Assembly (NCBI RefSeq): GCF_001426345.1
Contig: NZ_LMEM01000010.1
Coordinates: forward strand, 112,774 to 176,773
Direction of reading: 5' to 3'
Source: Devosia sp. Root436
GTDB taxonomy: Bacteria; Pseudomonadota; Alphaproteobacteria; Rhizobiales; Devosiaceae
Length of the DNA: 64,000 bases
Positions 25,915 to 35,325 of the stretch are shown piece after piece; within the stretch, counting starts at the first letter, position 1, and each line of letters begins with the position of its first letter. Made by a program: the position numbers and the translations under genes. The notes beneath the pieces are model-generated. The model saw nothing but the letters and a program-made list of their open reading frames with translations. It did no database searches and was not told the origin of the DNA.

Positions 25915-27362
25915 TCAGATCGGATAGTGGATCGGGCCGTCCTGTACGGTGATCCAGCGCAGTTCGGTGAATTCGGCGATGCCGGCCTTGCCGCCGAAGC
26001 GGCCATAGCCCGACGCCTTGACGCCGCCAAAGGGCATTTGCGCCTCGTCATGCACGGTGGGGCCGTTGACGTGGCAGATGCCCGATTCGATGCGGGCGGC
26101 CACGCCCATGGCGCGAGTGACATCGCGGCCGAACACGGCGGCGGAAAGCCCGTATTCGGTATCGTTGGCGACCCGCACCGCTTCGTCAATGCTGCCGGTA
26201 CGGATCACTGCCACGACTGGCCCGAAGGATTCATCGCGATAGAGCTTCATGCCCGAGGTGACGCCATCGACCACCGTGGCCTGCATGATGGTGCCGTCGA
26301 TGCCGCCCCCGGCCACGACGCGGGCGCCCTTGGCCACCGCATCCTTGATCAGCGCATCGATGCGCTGGGCGGCGCTGAGATCGACGAGGCACCCCAGCGG
26401 GGTATTGCCTTGGCGCGGATCGCCGGCCTTGAGCGAGGCGGCCTTGGCAGCCAGCGCGGCGACGAACTGGTCGGCCACTTTCTCATCGACCACGATGCGC
26501 TCGGTCGACATGCAGATCTGGCCCTGGTTCATGTAGGCGCCGAAGGCGGCAGCGGCGACGGCCTGTTCGAGGTCGGCGTCGTCGAGCACCACGAGGGGCG
26601 CCTTGCCCCCCAGTTCCAGCAAAGCCGGCTTGAGGTTGCGGGCCGAGACTTCGGCAATGTGGCGGCCGACCCGGGTCGAGCCGGTGAAATTGACGCGGCG
26701 CACCCCCTTATGGGCGATCAGCGCCTCGACCAGTTCGGGCGCATCCTCAGGCGCGTTGGACACCACATTGAGCACGCCGGGCGGCAGGCCCGCCTCGAAC
26801 AGCGCATCGGCGATCAGCCGGTGGGTGCGCGGGCAAATCTCGCTCGATTTGAACACCACCGTATTGCCGCAGGCCAAAGGCGTGGCCAGCGAGCGCACGC
26901 CGAGGATGACCGGGGCATTCCACGGCGCGATGGACAACACCACGCCGGCCGCCTGGCGCACGCCATAAGCGGTGGAGCCGGGGCGGTTGCTCGGAATGAT
27001 CTCGCCGGAAATCTGGGTGGTGAGGGATGCCGCTTCGCGCAGCATTTCGGCGGCGAGCATGACATTGAAGCCGGCCCAGCCTGCCGTGGCGCCGGTTTCG
27101 GCACCCATGGCCGCGATGAAATCATCCGTGCGGGCTTCGAGCCGATCGGCGGCAGCGAGCAATATCCTGCGCCGGGCGGCGGGCGCCGTCCGGCTCCACC
27201 CGGGGAAGGCGGCCGCCGCGGCATCGGCGGCGCGCAACGCGTCATCCACCGTCGCGGCGGCGGCGCGGGTCGCCAATTCCCCGGTAATGGGATTGTTGCG
27301 GGTGAAAGTCCCGCCGCCGGTGGCTTGCAATTCCTCGTTATTGATGAGCAGGCCGAGATCGG

Positions 27363-27366
<4 letters not shown>
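25915..27366 (-). CDS. Aldehyde dehydrogenase (benzaldehyde/vanillin-like clade)
   Basis: NAD(P)-dependent oxidation of an aldehyde to the acid. The 483-residue protein is full length, with VLSIAPWNAPVIL (cofactor site), NFTGSTRVGRHIA (Rossmann loop), general base Glu251 in LLELGGKAPLVV and nucleophile Cys285 in QGQICMSTER. The MSTER form of the active-site motif recalls vanillin and salicylaldehyde dehydrogenases. The gene is the last of a Liv-type ABC transporter operon (ATGA overlap), so it probably acts on the imported compound or a product of it. Confidence 0.9.
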
Positions 27367-28095
<729 letters not shown>

Positions 28096-28103
<8 letters not shown>

Positions 28104-28821
28104 GGTCGTCCCCCAGATACGCGCGGATGACTTCGGCATCGGCCAGCACCTCGGCGGTCGGGCCATCGGCAATCTTGCTGCCGGCATTCATGACGATGCA
28201 GCGGGTGCAGAGCGCGCGGACGGCGTCCATGACATGCTCCACCAGCAGGATGGTGATGCCGCGCTGGCGCAGGCTGGTGATGAGGGCGATGCCGGCACGC
28301 AATTCGGTCGGGTTGAGGCCGGCCAGCCATTCGTCGAGCAGCAGCAGTTGCGGATCGGAGGCCAAAGCCCGCGCCAGTTCCATGCGCTTGAGATCGATAT
28401 AGGTGAGGCTGTCGGCCGGCTGGGCGGCGCGGCCGGCAAGGCCCACATCGGCCAGCAGGCGCTCGATATGGCTTTCGGCCTGCCTGCCCCAGACCGGCGC
28501 CTTGCGGAAAGCCAGGGCCGCCAGCACATTTTCACCCACCGAAAGCGACGGCAAGGCGCGCACCAGCTGGAAGGTGCGGGCCACGCCGCGATGGGCGATA
28601 CGCTCGGGGCCGATTGTGCTGATGGTCTCGCCGGAGAGGGCGATGATGCCGTCGCTGACCGGCAGATAGCCCGAAATCAGGTTGAGCGCGGTGGTCTTGC
28701 CCGAGCCATTGGGGCCGAGCAGGCCGACGGTTTCGCCCGCGATGAGATCGAAGGAGAGCCCGTTGACGGCCGTGAGGCCGCCAAAGCTTTTGGTGACGCC
28801 ACGGAGCGAGAGGAGGCTCAT
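28096..28821 (-). CDS. Branched-chain-type ABC transporter ATP-binding protein (LivG-like)
   Basis: Second ATPase of the importer, 241 residues from the ATG at 28821, which overlaps the permease stop as ATGA. Walker A is GLLGPNGSGKTTALNL. The signature region reads SLTYIDLKRMELARAL in place of the usual LSYGDQRRLEIARAL, and Walker B reads LLLLDEWLAGLNPTE with DEW for DEP. These deviations are within the LivG/BraF group but unusual, and ATPase activity could be asymmetric. The longer upstream frame is an artefact of the overlapping permease. Confidence 0.9.
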
Positions 28822-29738
28822 GGGCGCACCGCCTTGCGGGTCAGGCGCGACCATAGGCTGTCGCCGGCCGCCAGCACGCCATTGGGCAGCACGAAGACGA
28901 TGGCGATAAAGAGCAAGCCCAGGATGATCGAATAATGGTTGGGGAAGTTGGCGGAGAGCCACTCGAACAGCAGGAAGAGCGGGATAGCGCCGAGCAGCGG
29001 GCCGAACAGCCTGTTGGGGCCGCCGAGCAGGGCCATGATGACGACGAGGAATGATGTGGTCGGATTGAACACGATGGACGGCTCGATATAGGTCCAGCGT
29101 GGCGCCTGGATGGCGCCGGCCAAGGTCATGATGACGCAGGAGATGGAGAACAGCGTCAGCTTGGTGCGGGTAATCCGCACGCCGAGATGGCTGGCCACAT
29201 CGGGATCGTCGCCGATGACGCGCAGCGCCAGGCCAATGCGCGAGCGGCTGACCCAGAAGGCAATGGCCAGCGTTGCCGCGAGCAGTGCCAGCAATTGCCA
29301 ATAGATATGTTCCGGGCCGATCGGCAGGAAGACATAGCGGCCGAGCGTGCGGGTGACGTTGACCTCGTAATAGGTCACGAGCTGGCGCACCAGTTCGGTC
29401 AGCCCGAAGGTGAAGATGACAAAATAGATGCCGGCGAGGCGCAGCGTCGCCAGCCCCACGATCAGCGCCACCACAAGCCCGACCAGGGCCGCGACCAGCA
29501 GCACCAGCGGATAGGGCAACACATCGGCCAGCACGGCGACGGTGTAAGCGCCGAGCCCGAAGAAGGCGACCGTCGCCAGCGAGATATAGCGGGTGGGGCC
29601 GGAGAACATGGCCCAGGCGGTGGCCAGCACGCCATAGCCGAGAATGCCGATGCCCAGGCCGAGCGGATAGGGGCCGGCAAAGGCCGGCACGAAGGCGAGT
29701 GCGGCAAGGGCGACGAGGGCGGCAAGCAGCTTCATCAT
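28818..29738 (-). CDS. Branched-chain-type ABC transporter permease (LivM-like)
   Basis: Inner-membrane permease of 306 residues with eight to ten hydrophobic helices. The start ATG at 29738 overlaps the LivH-like stop (ATGA). Family segments are SGPTRYISLATVAFFGLGAY and RSRIGLALRVIGDDPDVASHLGV, the cytoplasmic loop that docks the ATPases. LLGGPNRLFGPLLGA follows near the C-terminus. It forms the channel with the LivH-like subunit. Confidence 0.92.
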   Translation of the reverse strand: MMKLLAALVALAALAFVPAFAGPYPLGLGIGILGYGVLATAWAMFSGPTRYISLATVAFFGLGAYTVAVLADVLPYPLVLLVAALVGLVVALIVGLATLRLAGIYFVIFTFGLTELVRQLVTYYEVNVTRTLGRYVFLPIGPEHIYWQLLALLAATLAIAFWVSRSRIGLALRVIGDDPDVASHLGVRITRTKLTLFSISCVIMTLAGAIQAPRWTYIEPSIVFNPTTSFLVVIMALLGGPNRLFGPLLGAIPLFLLFEWLSANFPNHYSIILGLLFIAIVFVLPNGVLAAGDSLWSRLTRKAVRP

Positions 29739-30607
29739 CGCGCGGCCTTTCCGAACAGGCCCTGCGGGCGGATGACGAGCACGGCGAGGAAGATGAGATA
29801 GGTGGCGGCCAGCGTCAGGCCGGGATCGATGAAGCTGGCGACCAGCGTTTCGACAAGGCCCAGGATGAGCCCGGCAGCCAGCGCCCCCATGAGATTGCCG
29901 ACGCCGCCCATGATGACGACGATCAGCGCCTTCATGGTGAAGATGACGCCCATGGTGGCCGAGAAAGTGAGATACATCGAGACCACGACACCCCCTGCCG
30001 CGGCGAGCGCGCCGCCCAGCGCGAAGGCGAAGCGGGCGGCGCTGTCGACATTGATACCCACCAGGGGCGCCGAGGCCGGATTGGCGGCGACGGCGCGGAT
30101 GACGGTGCCAAAGCGGGTGCGGGTCAGCATGAGCCACAGGCCCAGGCCGAAGACCACCGCCAAAACGAAGGCCAGCAGCCGGTTGGCGGCGATGGTGGTG
30201 CCGAGAATATCGACCGGCACGGCGAGGAAGCTGTAGCTCTGGAAGCCGGCGCCGAAGATGACCAAAGCCACGCCCTGGATGACGAAGAGCAGGCCGAAGG
30301 TGGCGAGGATGGAGTCACCCTCCAGCCGCCCGCGATCGCGCGAACGGCGGGCCAGCGGCTGCAGCATAACGGCATAGATCAGCCAGCTCAGCACGAAGCC
30401 GGCGGGGATGACGACGAGCATGCCGAGCAGCGGATTGATGCCCAGGGCGGTGAACAGCACGAAGGCGCCGAAGCTGGCAGCGATGATGACGTCGCCATAG
30501 GCCAGGTTCATGATGCGCGCCACGCCATACTGCAGCGTCAGGCCCATGGCCACGAGGGCATAGGTGCCCCCGAGAACGAGGCCGGTAAGGATGGCGCTGA
30601 GCAGCAT
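29735..30607 (-). CDS. Branched-chain-type ABC transporter permease (LivH-like)
   Basis: Inner-membrane permease of 290 residues. It shows the LivH opening TGLVLGGTYALVAMGLTLQYGVARIMNLAYGD-type motif, the coupling loop TRTRFGTVIRAVAANPASAPLVGIN and the IVVIMGGVGNLMGAL segment. It follows the binding-protein gene after a 247-base gap that is filled mainly by palindromic repeats, which may reduce downstream expression relative to the binding protein. Confidence 0.93.
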   Translation of the reverse strand: MLLSAILTGLVLGGTYALVAMGLTLQYGVARIMNLAYGDVIIAASFGAFVLFTALGINPLLGMLVVIPAGFVLSWLIYAVMLQPLARRSRDRGRLEGDSILATFGLLFVIQGVALVIFGAGFQSYSFLAVPVDILGTTIAANRLLAFVLAVVFGLGLWLMLTRTRFGTVIRAVAANPASAPLVGINVDSAARFAFALGGALAAAGGVVVSMYLTFSATMGVIFTMKALIVVIMGGVGNLMGALAAGLILGLVETLVASFIDPGLTLAATYLIFLAVLVIRPQGLFGKAAR

Positions 30608-30640
30608 GAGGCGCTCCGGGTTTGAACAGGCACAATAGGG

Positions 30641-30826
30641 CTCCCTCCCCCTTGCGGGGAGGTGGAGGGACTGGTTCCATCAGTCCCACTGAGCGTAGGC
30701 TCCCTCTCCCTGAGGGGAGAGGGGTGGGGTGAGGGGTTCAGTGTCGGCTAACGGGCACGGTGCCGGACGCGGCGCTGAACCCCTCACCCGACCCTGCGGG
30801 TCGACCTCTCCCCTCAGGGGAGAGGT
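30641..30826. repeat. Intergenic palindromic element, family B copy 2
   Basis: Inside the ABC operon, between the binding-protein and LivH-like genes. Contains TCCCTCTCCCTGAGGGGAGA, GGGGTGAGGGGTTCAG, its mirror CTGAACCCCTCACCC, then GACCCTGCGGGTC and CTCTCCCCTCAGGGGAGAG. A second partial palindrome (CTCCCTCCCCCTTGCGGGGA) precedes it. Its position fits transcript processing or attenuation that favours the binding protein. Confidence 0.85.
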
Positions 30827-30854
30827 GACTGTCGCTCCACTCGATTCCCTCCCC

Positions 30855-32090
30855 TCAGGCCGCAGGAACCCAAGCAGGCTTCGGCACCACCGGGTCGCGC
30901 GCGCCGTCCCGTTCCGTATGCGCCAACCCAACAAACTTGCCGCCCTGCCACTGGCCGACGGTCCACAGCGCGCGCAACTGGTTGTCCACCAGCTTCACCT
31001 TGCCGATGACGGTATCGAACTCCCCGGTCGAAATCTCGTTGGCCACCGCCTCGCGGTCGAGATCGCCGACCCGCTCGATGGCCTGCTGCAGGATTTCGAG
31101 GCTGGCATAGGTGATGGCGCTGGCCCAGCTGTCGGGCGCCTGGCCGTTGAGCGCGGTGTGGCGCTCGAAATAGGCGGCGAGGGCCTCGCTGTCCGGATCG
31201 ATGCCGCCTACCCCCATGACGCCGTCATGATTGGGACCGGCCACATTGGGATAGATCGGGAAGGCGGTGCCGACGCCGAGATAGAAGACCTTGGGGCTGA
31301 AATTGGCGACGACGGCCTGCTGGGTCAGGGCGAATGTGTCGGGCGGATAGGAGAAGGCCACGAATGTATCGACGCCGAGCCCCGAGACTTCGTTGATGAT
31401 GGGGGCGAAATCGGAGGTGCCGAGCGGATAGGTCTTGTCATAGACCAGCTCGAACCCGGCCTCGGTAAAAGCGGGCGTCGCGGCCTTGGAGAGGTCGATG
31501 CCGAAGCCGTCGGCCACCGAGGCGATGGCCACCTTGTTGTTGATGGCGCCGGCCTCGCGCTGCTTGACCAGCAGGGCGACCAGCGCATTGGCGTAATCAT
31601 GCCCGCCGCCGAGCATCCAGAAGCTGTGCTTCCAGCGCTGGACCAGGTCGGGCGCCATGTCGGTGACGGCGGTGGCCGCAAGCTGGGGATAGCCGAAGCG
31701 GTCGAAAGTGGGGCCGGAAGCCAGGTTGGGGCCGGTGCCCCAGCTCGGCAGGATGAAATCGACATTGTCCTGGGTCGCCAGGCGCTCGATGGCGCGCACC
31801 AGTTCCTCGGTGGTCGAGCGATCGTCATATTCGACCACTTCGAGCGGCAGGGTGACGCCCAGCTTGCTGAGTTCCAGGCCGCCGGCCTTGTTCACGTCAT
31901 CCACCCAGAGCAGGTAGTTGGGGATGGTCGAAATGCCGGCGCCGGCGGCATTGGCGCCGGTCTTTGGCACGGCATAGCCGATGCGGATGGCCGTGCGGTC
32001 CTGTGCGAGGACCGGCAGGCCTGCCAGGGCCGTGGCCAGGGCGCTGACGCCCATGCCCTGCAAGACGGTTCTGCGGCGTAATGTGGTCAT
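30855..32090 (-). CDS. HAAT-family ABC transporter substrate-binding protein (LivK-like)
   Basis: Periplasmic binding protein of 411 residues. The ATG at 32090 follows GGAGGAAGCT; the longer frame to 32222 overlaps the divergent regulator region. An export signal with a twin-arginine flavour (TTLRRRTVLQGMGVSALATA) is cut near VLAQ. The body has IRIGYAVPKTGANAAGAG, VEYDDRSTTEELVRAIERL and FYLGVGTAF segments of the periplasmic-binding type 1 fold. Substrate unknown. Confidence 0.9.
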   Translation of the reverse strand: MTTLRRRTVLQGMGVSALATALAGLPVLAQDRTAIRIGYAVPKTGANAAGAGISTIPNYLLWVDDVNKAGGLELSKLGVTLPLEVVEYDDRSTTEELVRAIERLATQDNVDFILPSWGTGPNLASGPTFDRFGYPQLAATAVTDMAPDLVQRWKHSFWMLGGGHDYANALVALLVKQREAGAINNKVAIASVADGFGIDLSKAATPAFTEAGFELVYDKTYPLGTSDFAPIINEVSGLGVDTFVAFSYPPDTFALTQQAVVANFSPKVFYLGVGTAFPIYPNVAGPNHDGVMGVGGIDPDSEALAAYFERHTALNGQAPDSWASAITYASLEILQQAIERVGDLDREAVANEISTGEFDTVIGKVKLVDNQLRALWTVGQWQGGKFVGLAHTERDGARDPVVPKPAWVPAA

Positions 32091-32273
32091 AGCTTCCTCC
32101 TCCATGCCCGCTGCGGGCGCTCCCAGATGCGGATCCGGCGGCGATCCTGGCGATCGTCTTGTTGTCCGGTTCCCTCCTTGGCCCGAACGGTAGCTCGCGC
32201 CCGATCGGGCGAAAATGGACATTACGGAAAGATAAATGTACTTTTGCAGCCATTTGATCGTTTAGGGGCCCCG

Positions 32274-33170
32274 ATGACCCAAACTTCCATGCGCCCCCTG
32301 CCCGGCCCCGGCCTGGTGCAGGATGTCGAGGTCGACGATATTGCCGGCTCGCTATCGACGGCGGAGTGGGAGTTTTCCGCGGCGCGGGCGCGGTTGGGTG
32401 CCCATGGTTTCGTGCTGGCCTCGGGCCGCGGCGCGGTGCGGCTGGAGAGTGGCGTCACCCCCATAGAAGCGCCCTGCGTCATCTGGCTGCCCAGCGGCAT
32501 GAGCGGCAGCGTGCGGCTGGAGGCCGGCGCCCGCGGCGTGGTGATGACGGTGTCGGACGCTGCCCTGGGCCGCGTGGTGCCGGCCAGCTCGATTGCCGGC
32601 CCCTTGCGGCAGGCCATCGACCGGCCGCTGCTCGGCATGCGCATCGAGGCCGAAGCGGCCCGCGCCAGCCTCCGCGATCTCGAGGATATCAGGCGCGAAA
32701 CGCTGGAGGACTTGCCCGGCATGCGCGAGGCGATCATGAGCCGGCTATGCCTCGTGCTCATCGCCTTCTGGCGGCTGGGCGGCGTCGTGGCGCAACCGCA
32801 GGCCGCGCCGCGCGTGCTGGTGCAGAATTTCATGCAGCTGGTCGAACTCAATGCCAGGGCGCAGTGGCGCGTGGCCGACTATGCGCGCAGCATGGGCATT
32901 TCCACCGACCGGCTGACCTCGGCCATCCGCCGCGCCACCGGACGGTCACCGCTGGAGCTGGTGCATGCGCGCCTGCTGGAGGATGCCGAGAGCCTGTTGG
33001 AACGCTCGGCTTTGCAGGTGAGCGAAATCGCCGACGCGCTGGGCTTCCGCGACGCCGGCTATTTCAATCGCTTCTTCAGCCGGCTCAAGGGCGTGTCGCC
33101 GGGCCGCTATCGCCAGCAGGTGCAACGGCTGCGCGCCAGCCGCGACGGCTCCTATGCCGCCTGGCCCTAG
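32274..33170 (+). CDS. AraC-family transcriptional regulator
   Basis: Regulator of 298 residues. The C-terminal part is an AraC/XylS double helix-turn-helix: WRVADYARSMGISTDRLTSAIRRATGRSPLELVHARLLEDAE, then SEIADALGFRDAGYFNRFFSRLKGVSPGRYR. The N-terminal part looks like a cupin-type ligand-binding domain. The ATG at 32274 follows TTTAGGGG. It is divergent from the ABC binding-protein gene across 183 bases, so it is the probable local activator of that operon. Confidence 0.92.
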   Translation: MTQTSMRPLPGPGLVQDVEVDDIAGSLSTAEWEFSAARARLGAHGFVLASGRGAVRLESGVTPIEAPCVIWLPSGMSGSVRLEAGARGVVMTVSDAALGRVVPASSIAGPLRQAIDRPLLGMRIEAEAARASLRDLEDIRRETLEDLPGMREAIMSRLCLVLIAFWRLGGVVAQPQAAPRVLVQNFMQLVELNARAQWRVADYARSMGISTDRLTSAIRRATGRSPLELVHARLLEDAESLLERSALQVSEIADALGFRDAGYFNRFFSRLKGVSPGRYRQQVQRLRASRDGSYAAWP

Positions 33171-34096
33171 GGTAGGGTATGCCCCGCCGCCCGGAACAGG
33201 CGGTACCATTCCTCGCGCGTCAGCTCCACATCCGAACCCGCCGCCGCATCCCTCACCCGCCCCGGATTGGTGGTGCCGAGCACGACCTGGATATGGGCCG
33301 GGTGCCTGGTGATCCAGGCCACGGCGATGCCGGTGGGCGTCACGCCATACTGGCTGGCCAGGGCATCGATGGCGTCGTTCAGCGCGGCGAAATTCTCGCG
33401 GTCGCCGAGGAAGACGCCGTCGAAAAAGGCCTTCTGGAACGGCGACCAGGCCTGCAGCATCATATTGTTCAGCCGCGAATAGTCGAGCAGGCCATTGTCG
33501 CGCGAGATGGACTGGTCGAGCCCGGCCATATTGGCGGCGACACCCTGGGCGAAGAGCGGCGCATGGGTGATGGAGAGCTGCACCTGGTTGGCCAGCAGCG
33601 GCTGTTTCACGGCCGTCTTGAGCAATTCCACCTGGCCCGGCGTATGGTTGGAAACGCCGAAATGGCGCACCTTTCCTGATGCGACCAGTTGCTCGAAGGC
33701 TTCGGCCACCTCTTCGGGCTCCACCAGCGTATCGGGCCGGTGCAGCAGCAACAGGTCGAGATAATCGGTGCGCAAAGCCGCCAGCGATTCATCGACACTG
33801 GTCAGGATGTGCTCTTTGGAGAAATCGAAATAGCCCTTGCGGATGCCCACCTTGGACTGGATGACGATCTGCTCGCGCTGGGCCGGCGTGAGGGCCACCG
33901 CCTCGCCGAAGCGCTGCTCGCAGCGATGGCGCTCCCCGCCATAGATATCGGCATGATCGAACACATCGATGCCGGCATCGCGGGCGCTGCCGAACAGGGT
34001 GGCGATCTCGGCATCGCTCATCTTGGCAATGCGCATCAGGCCGAGGACGACGCTGGATACGGCGCGGCCGGTATGGGGGAGGATGTAGGTTTTCAC
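33167..34096 (-). CDS. Aldo/keto reductase (YdhF-like)
   Basis: NADPH-dependent carbonyl reductase with a TIM-barrel fold, 309 residues from a GTG at 34096. The catalytic tetrad is visible as Asp and Tyr in FDHADIYGG, Lys in IQSKVGIRKG and His in LLLLHRPDTLV. The C-terminal VVLGTTNPGRVRDAA is the NADPH-binding signature. A longer frame to 34162 overlaps the neighbouring gene and lacks similarity. Its 3' end overlaps the convergent AraC gene by 4 bases. Confidence 0.9.
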   Translation of the reverse strand: MKTYILPHTGRAVSSVVLGLMRIAKMSDAEIATLFGSARDAGIDVFDHADIYGGERHRCEQRFGEAVALTPAQREQIVIQSKVGIRKGYFDFSKEHILTSVDESLAALRTDYLDLLLLHRPDTLVEPEEVAEAFEQLVASGKVRHFGVSNHTPGQVELLKTAVKQPLLANQVQLSITHAPLFAQGVAANMAGLDQSISRDNGLLDYSRLNNMMLQAWSPFQKAFFDGVFLGDRENFAALNDAIDALASQYGVTPTGIAVAWITRHPAHIQVVLGTTNPGRVRDAAAGSDVELTREEWYRLFRAAGHTLP

Positions 34097-34163
34097 GTTT
34101 TGGTCTCTCGAGGCGAATCTTGGCGGAGGATAGCCCCGATATCGCGGCCAACCCACCCCCAAC

Positions 34164-35267
34164 TCAGCGCAGGGTAATCCCCAGAAACTCCGTCAATTCC
34201 CGCGCCGCGACCGCACCGGCCCGGTTCGCCCCGATGGTCGAGGCCGATGGCCCGTAGCCCACCAGATGCACGCGCGGGTCGCGCGCCACCTGCGTCGCCA
34301 GCCGCCCGGTCATGGTGATGCCGCCGCTCTCTTCCCGCAATTGCAGCGGGGCAAGGTGATCGAGCGCCGAACGGAAGCCGGTGCACCAGAGGATCACGTC
34401 GACATCCAGACTGCGGCCATCGGCCCAGTGCACGCCCGATGGCGTGATCTCGGAAAACATCTCCTGCCGCTCCAGCACGCCGCGGGCACGCATGGCCGCG
34501 ATGGCCGGCGTCATGGGCAGGCCGGTCACCGAAACCACCGAGTTCGGCGGCAGGCCGGCGCGCACGCGGTCTTCCACCAGCTTGACGGCGGCGCGGCCCG
34601 CCTCCTGGTCGAAGGGGCCTTCGCGGAAACGCGGCGGCGTGCGGGTGACCCAGCTGGTCCGCGTCACCGCAGAGATCTGGTCGAGCAGCTGAATGGCCGA
34701 AATACCGCCGCCGACCACCAGCACATGCTGGCCGGCAAAGTCTTCCGCCCTGTGGAACTGGTTGGTGTGGAGCTGGCGGCCGGCAAAGCTGTCGCGCCCC
34801 GGATAGTCGGGAATATAGGGCTTTTCCCAAGTGCCAGTCGCATTGATGATGCCCCGCGCCGAGAACAGGCCCCGATCGCTCTCGACGCGCAGCCGCCCAC
34901 CGCGGTCGCAGACGACGCTCACCGTGGCGGGGCGTAGCACATCGAGGCCGAAACGCTCCTCGTAAGCGGCGAAATAATGCGGCACGGCGACCGAGGCCAT
35001 GACGCTGTCATCGCCCCCGGCATTGTCGGCAAAGCTGAGGCCCGGCAGGTCATGCACGCGATTGACGGTGGAAAGCGTCAGCGACGGCCAGCGATATTGC
35101 CACGCCCCGCCAGGCTGCGGCGCCCGGTCCAGCACGAGGAAATCGCGGCCGGGCACGAGGCCGAGCTGCTTGAGGTGATAGGCGGAACTGAGCCCCGCCT
35201 GCCCGGCGCCGATAACGACGATATCGAGCTTGAGCGCGGTGCGGGCGGTGGGGGATGGGTCCGGCAT
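34164..35267 (-). CDS. Flavin-containing monooxygenase / CzcO-like NAD(P)-FAD protein
   Basis: FAD/NAD(P) oxidoreductase of 367 residues from the ATG at 35267. Two dinucleotide motifs are seen: DIVVIGAGQAGLSSAYHL for FAD and HVLVVGGGISAIQLLDQI for NAD(P). Between them RGIINATGTWEKPYIPDYPG is the conserved ATG-containing stretch of the group. Proteins of this kind are called CzcO-like or putative flavin monooxygenases and the substrate is rarely known. It lies between the UvrA-like gene and the aldo/keto reductase on the same strand. Confidence 0.87.
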   Translation of the reverse strand: MPDPSPTARTALKLDIVVIGAGQAGLSSAYHLKQLGLVPGRDFLVLDRAPQPGGAWQYRWPSLTLSTVNRVHDLPGLSFADNAGGDDSVMASVAVPHYFAAYEERFGLDVLRPATVSVVCDRGGRLRVESDRGLFSARGIINATGTWEKPYIPDYPGRDSFAGRQLHTNQFHRAEDFAGQHVLVVGGGISAIQLLDQISAVTRTSWVTRTPPRFREGPFDQEAGRAAVKLVEDRVRAGLPPNSVVSVTGLPMTPAIAAMRARGVLERQEMFSEITPSGVHWADGRSLDVDVILWCTGFRSALDHLAPLQLREESGGITMTGRLATQVARDPRVHLVGYGPSASTIGANRAGAVAARELTEFLGITLR

Positions 35268-35325
35268 GGTGGGGAAGATGTAGGGGCTCGGTGTGTGCGG
35301 AAGCAACCCCACTCACTGCTCGGCC

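Noticed and set aside
32219..32239. ACATT-N11-AATGT dyad upstream of the AraC gene
   Set aside because: Only five-base arms in an AT-rich patch; AraC proteins usually bind direct repeats, so the support is too weak to list.
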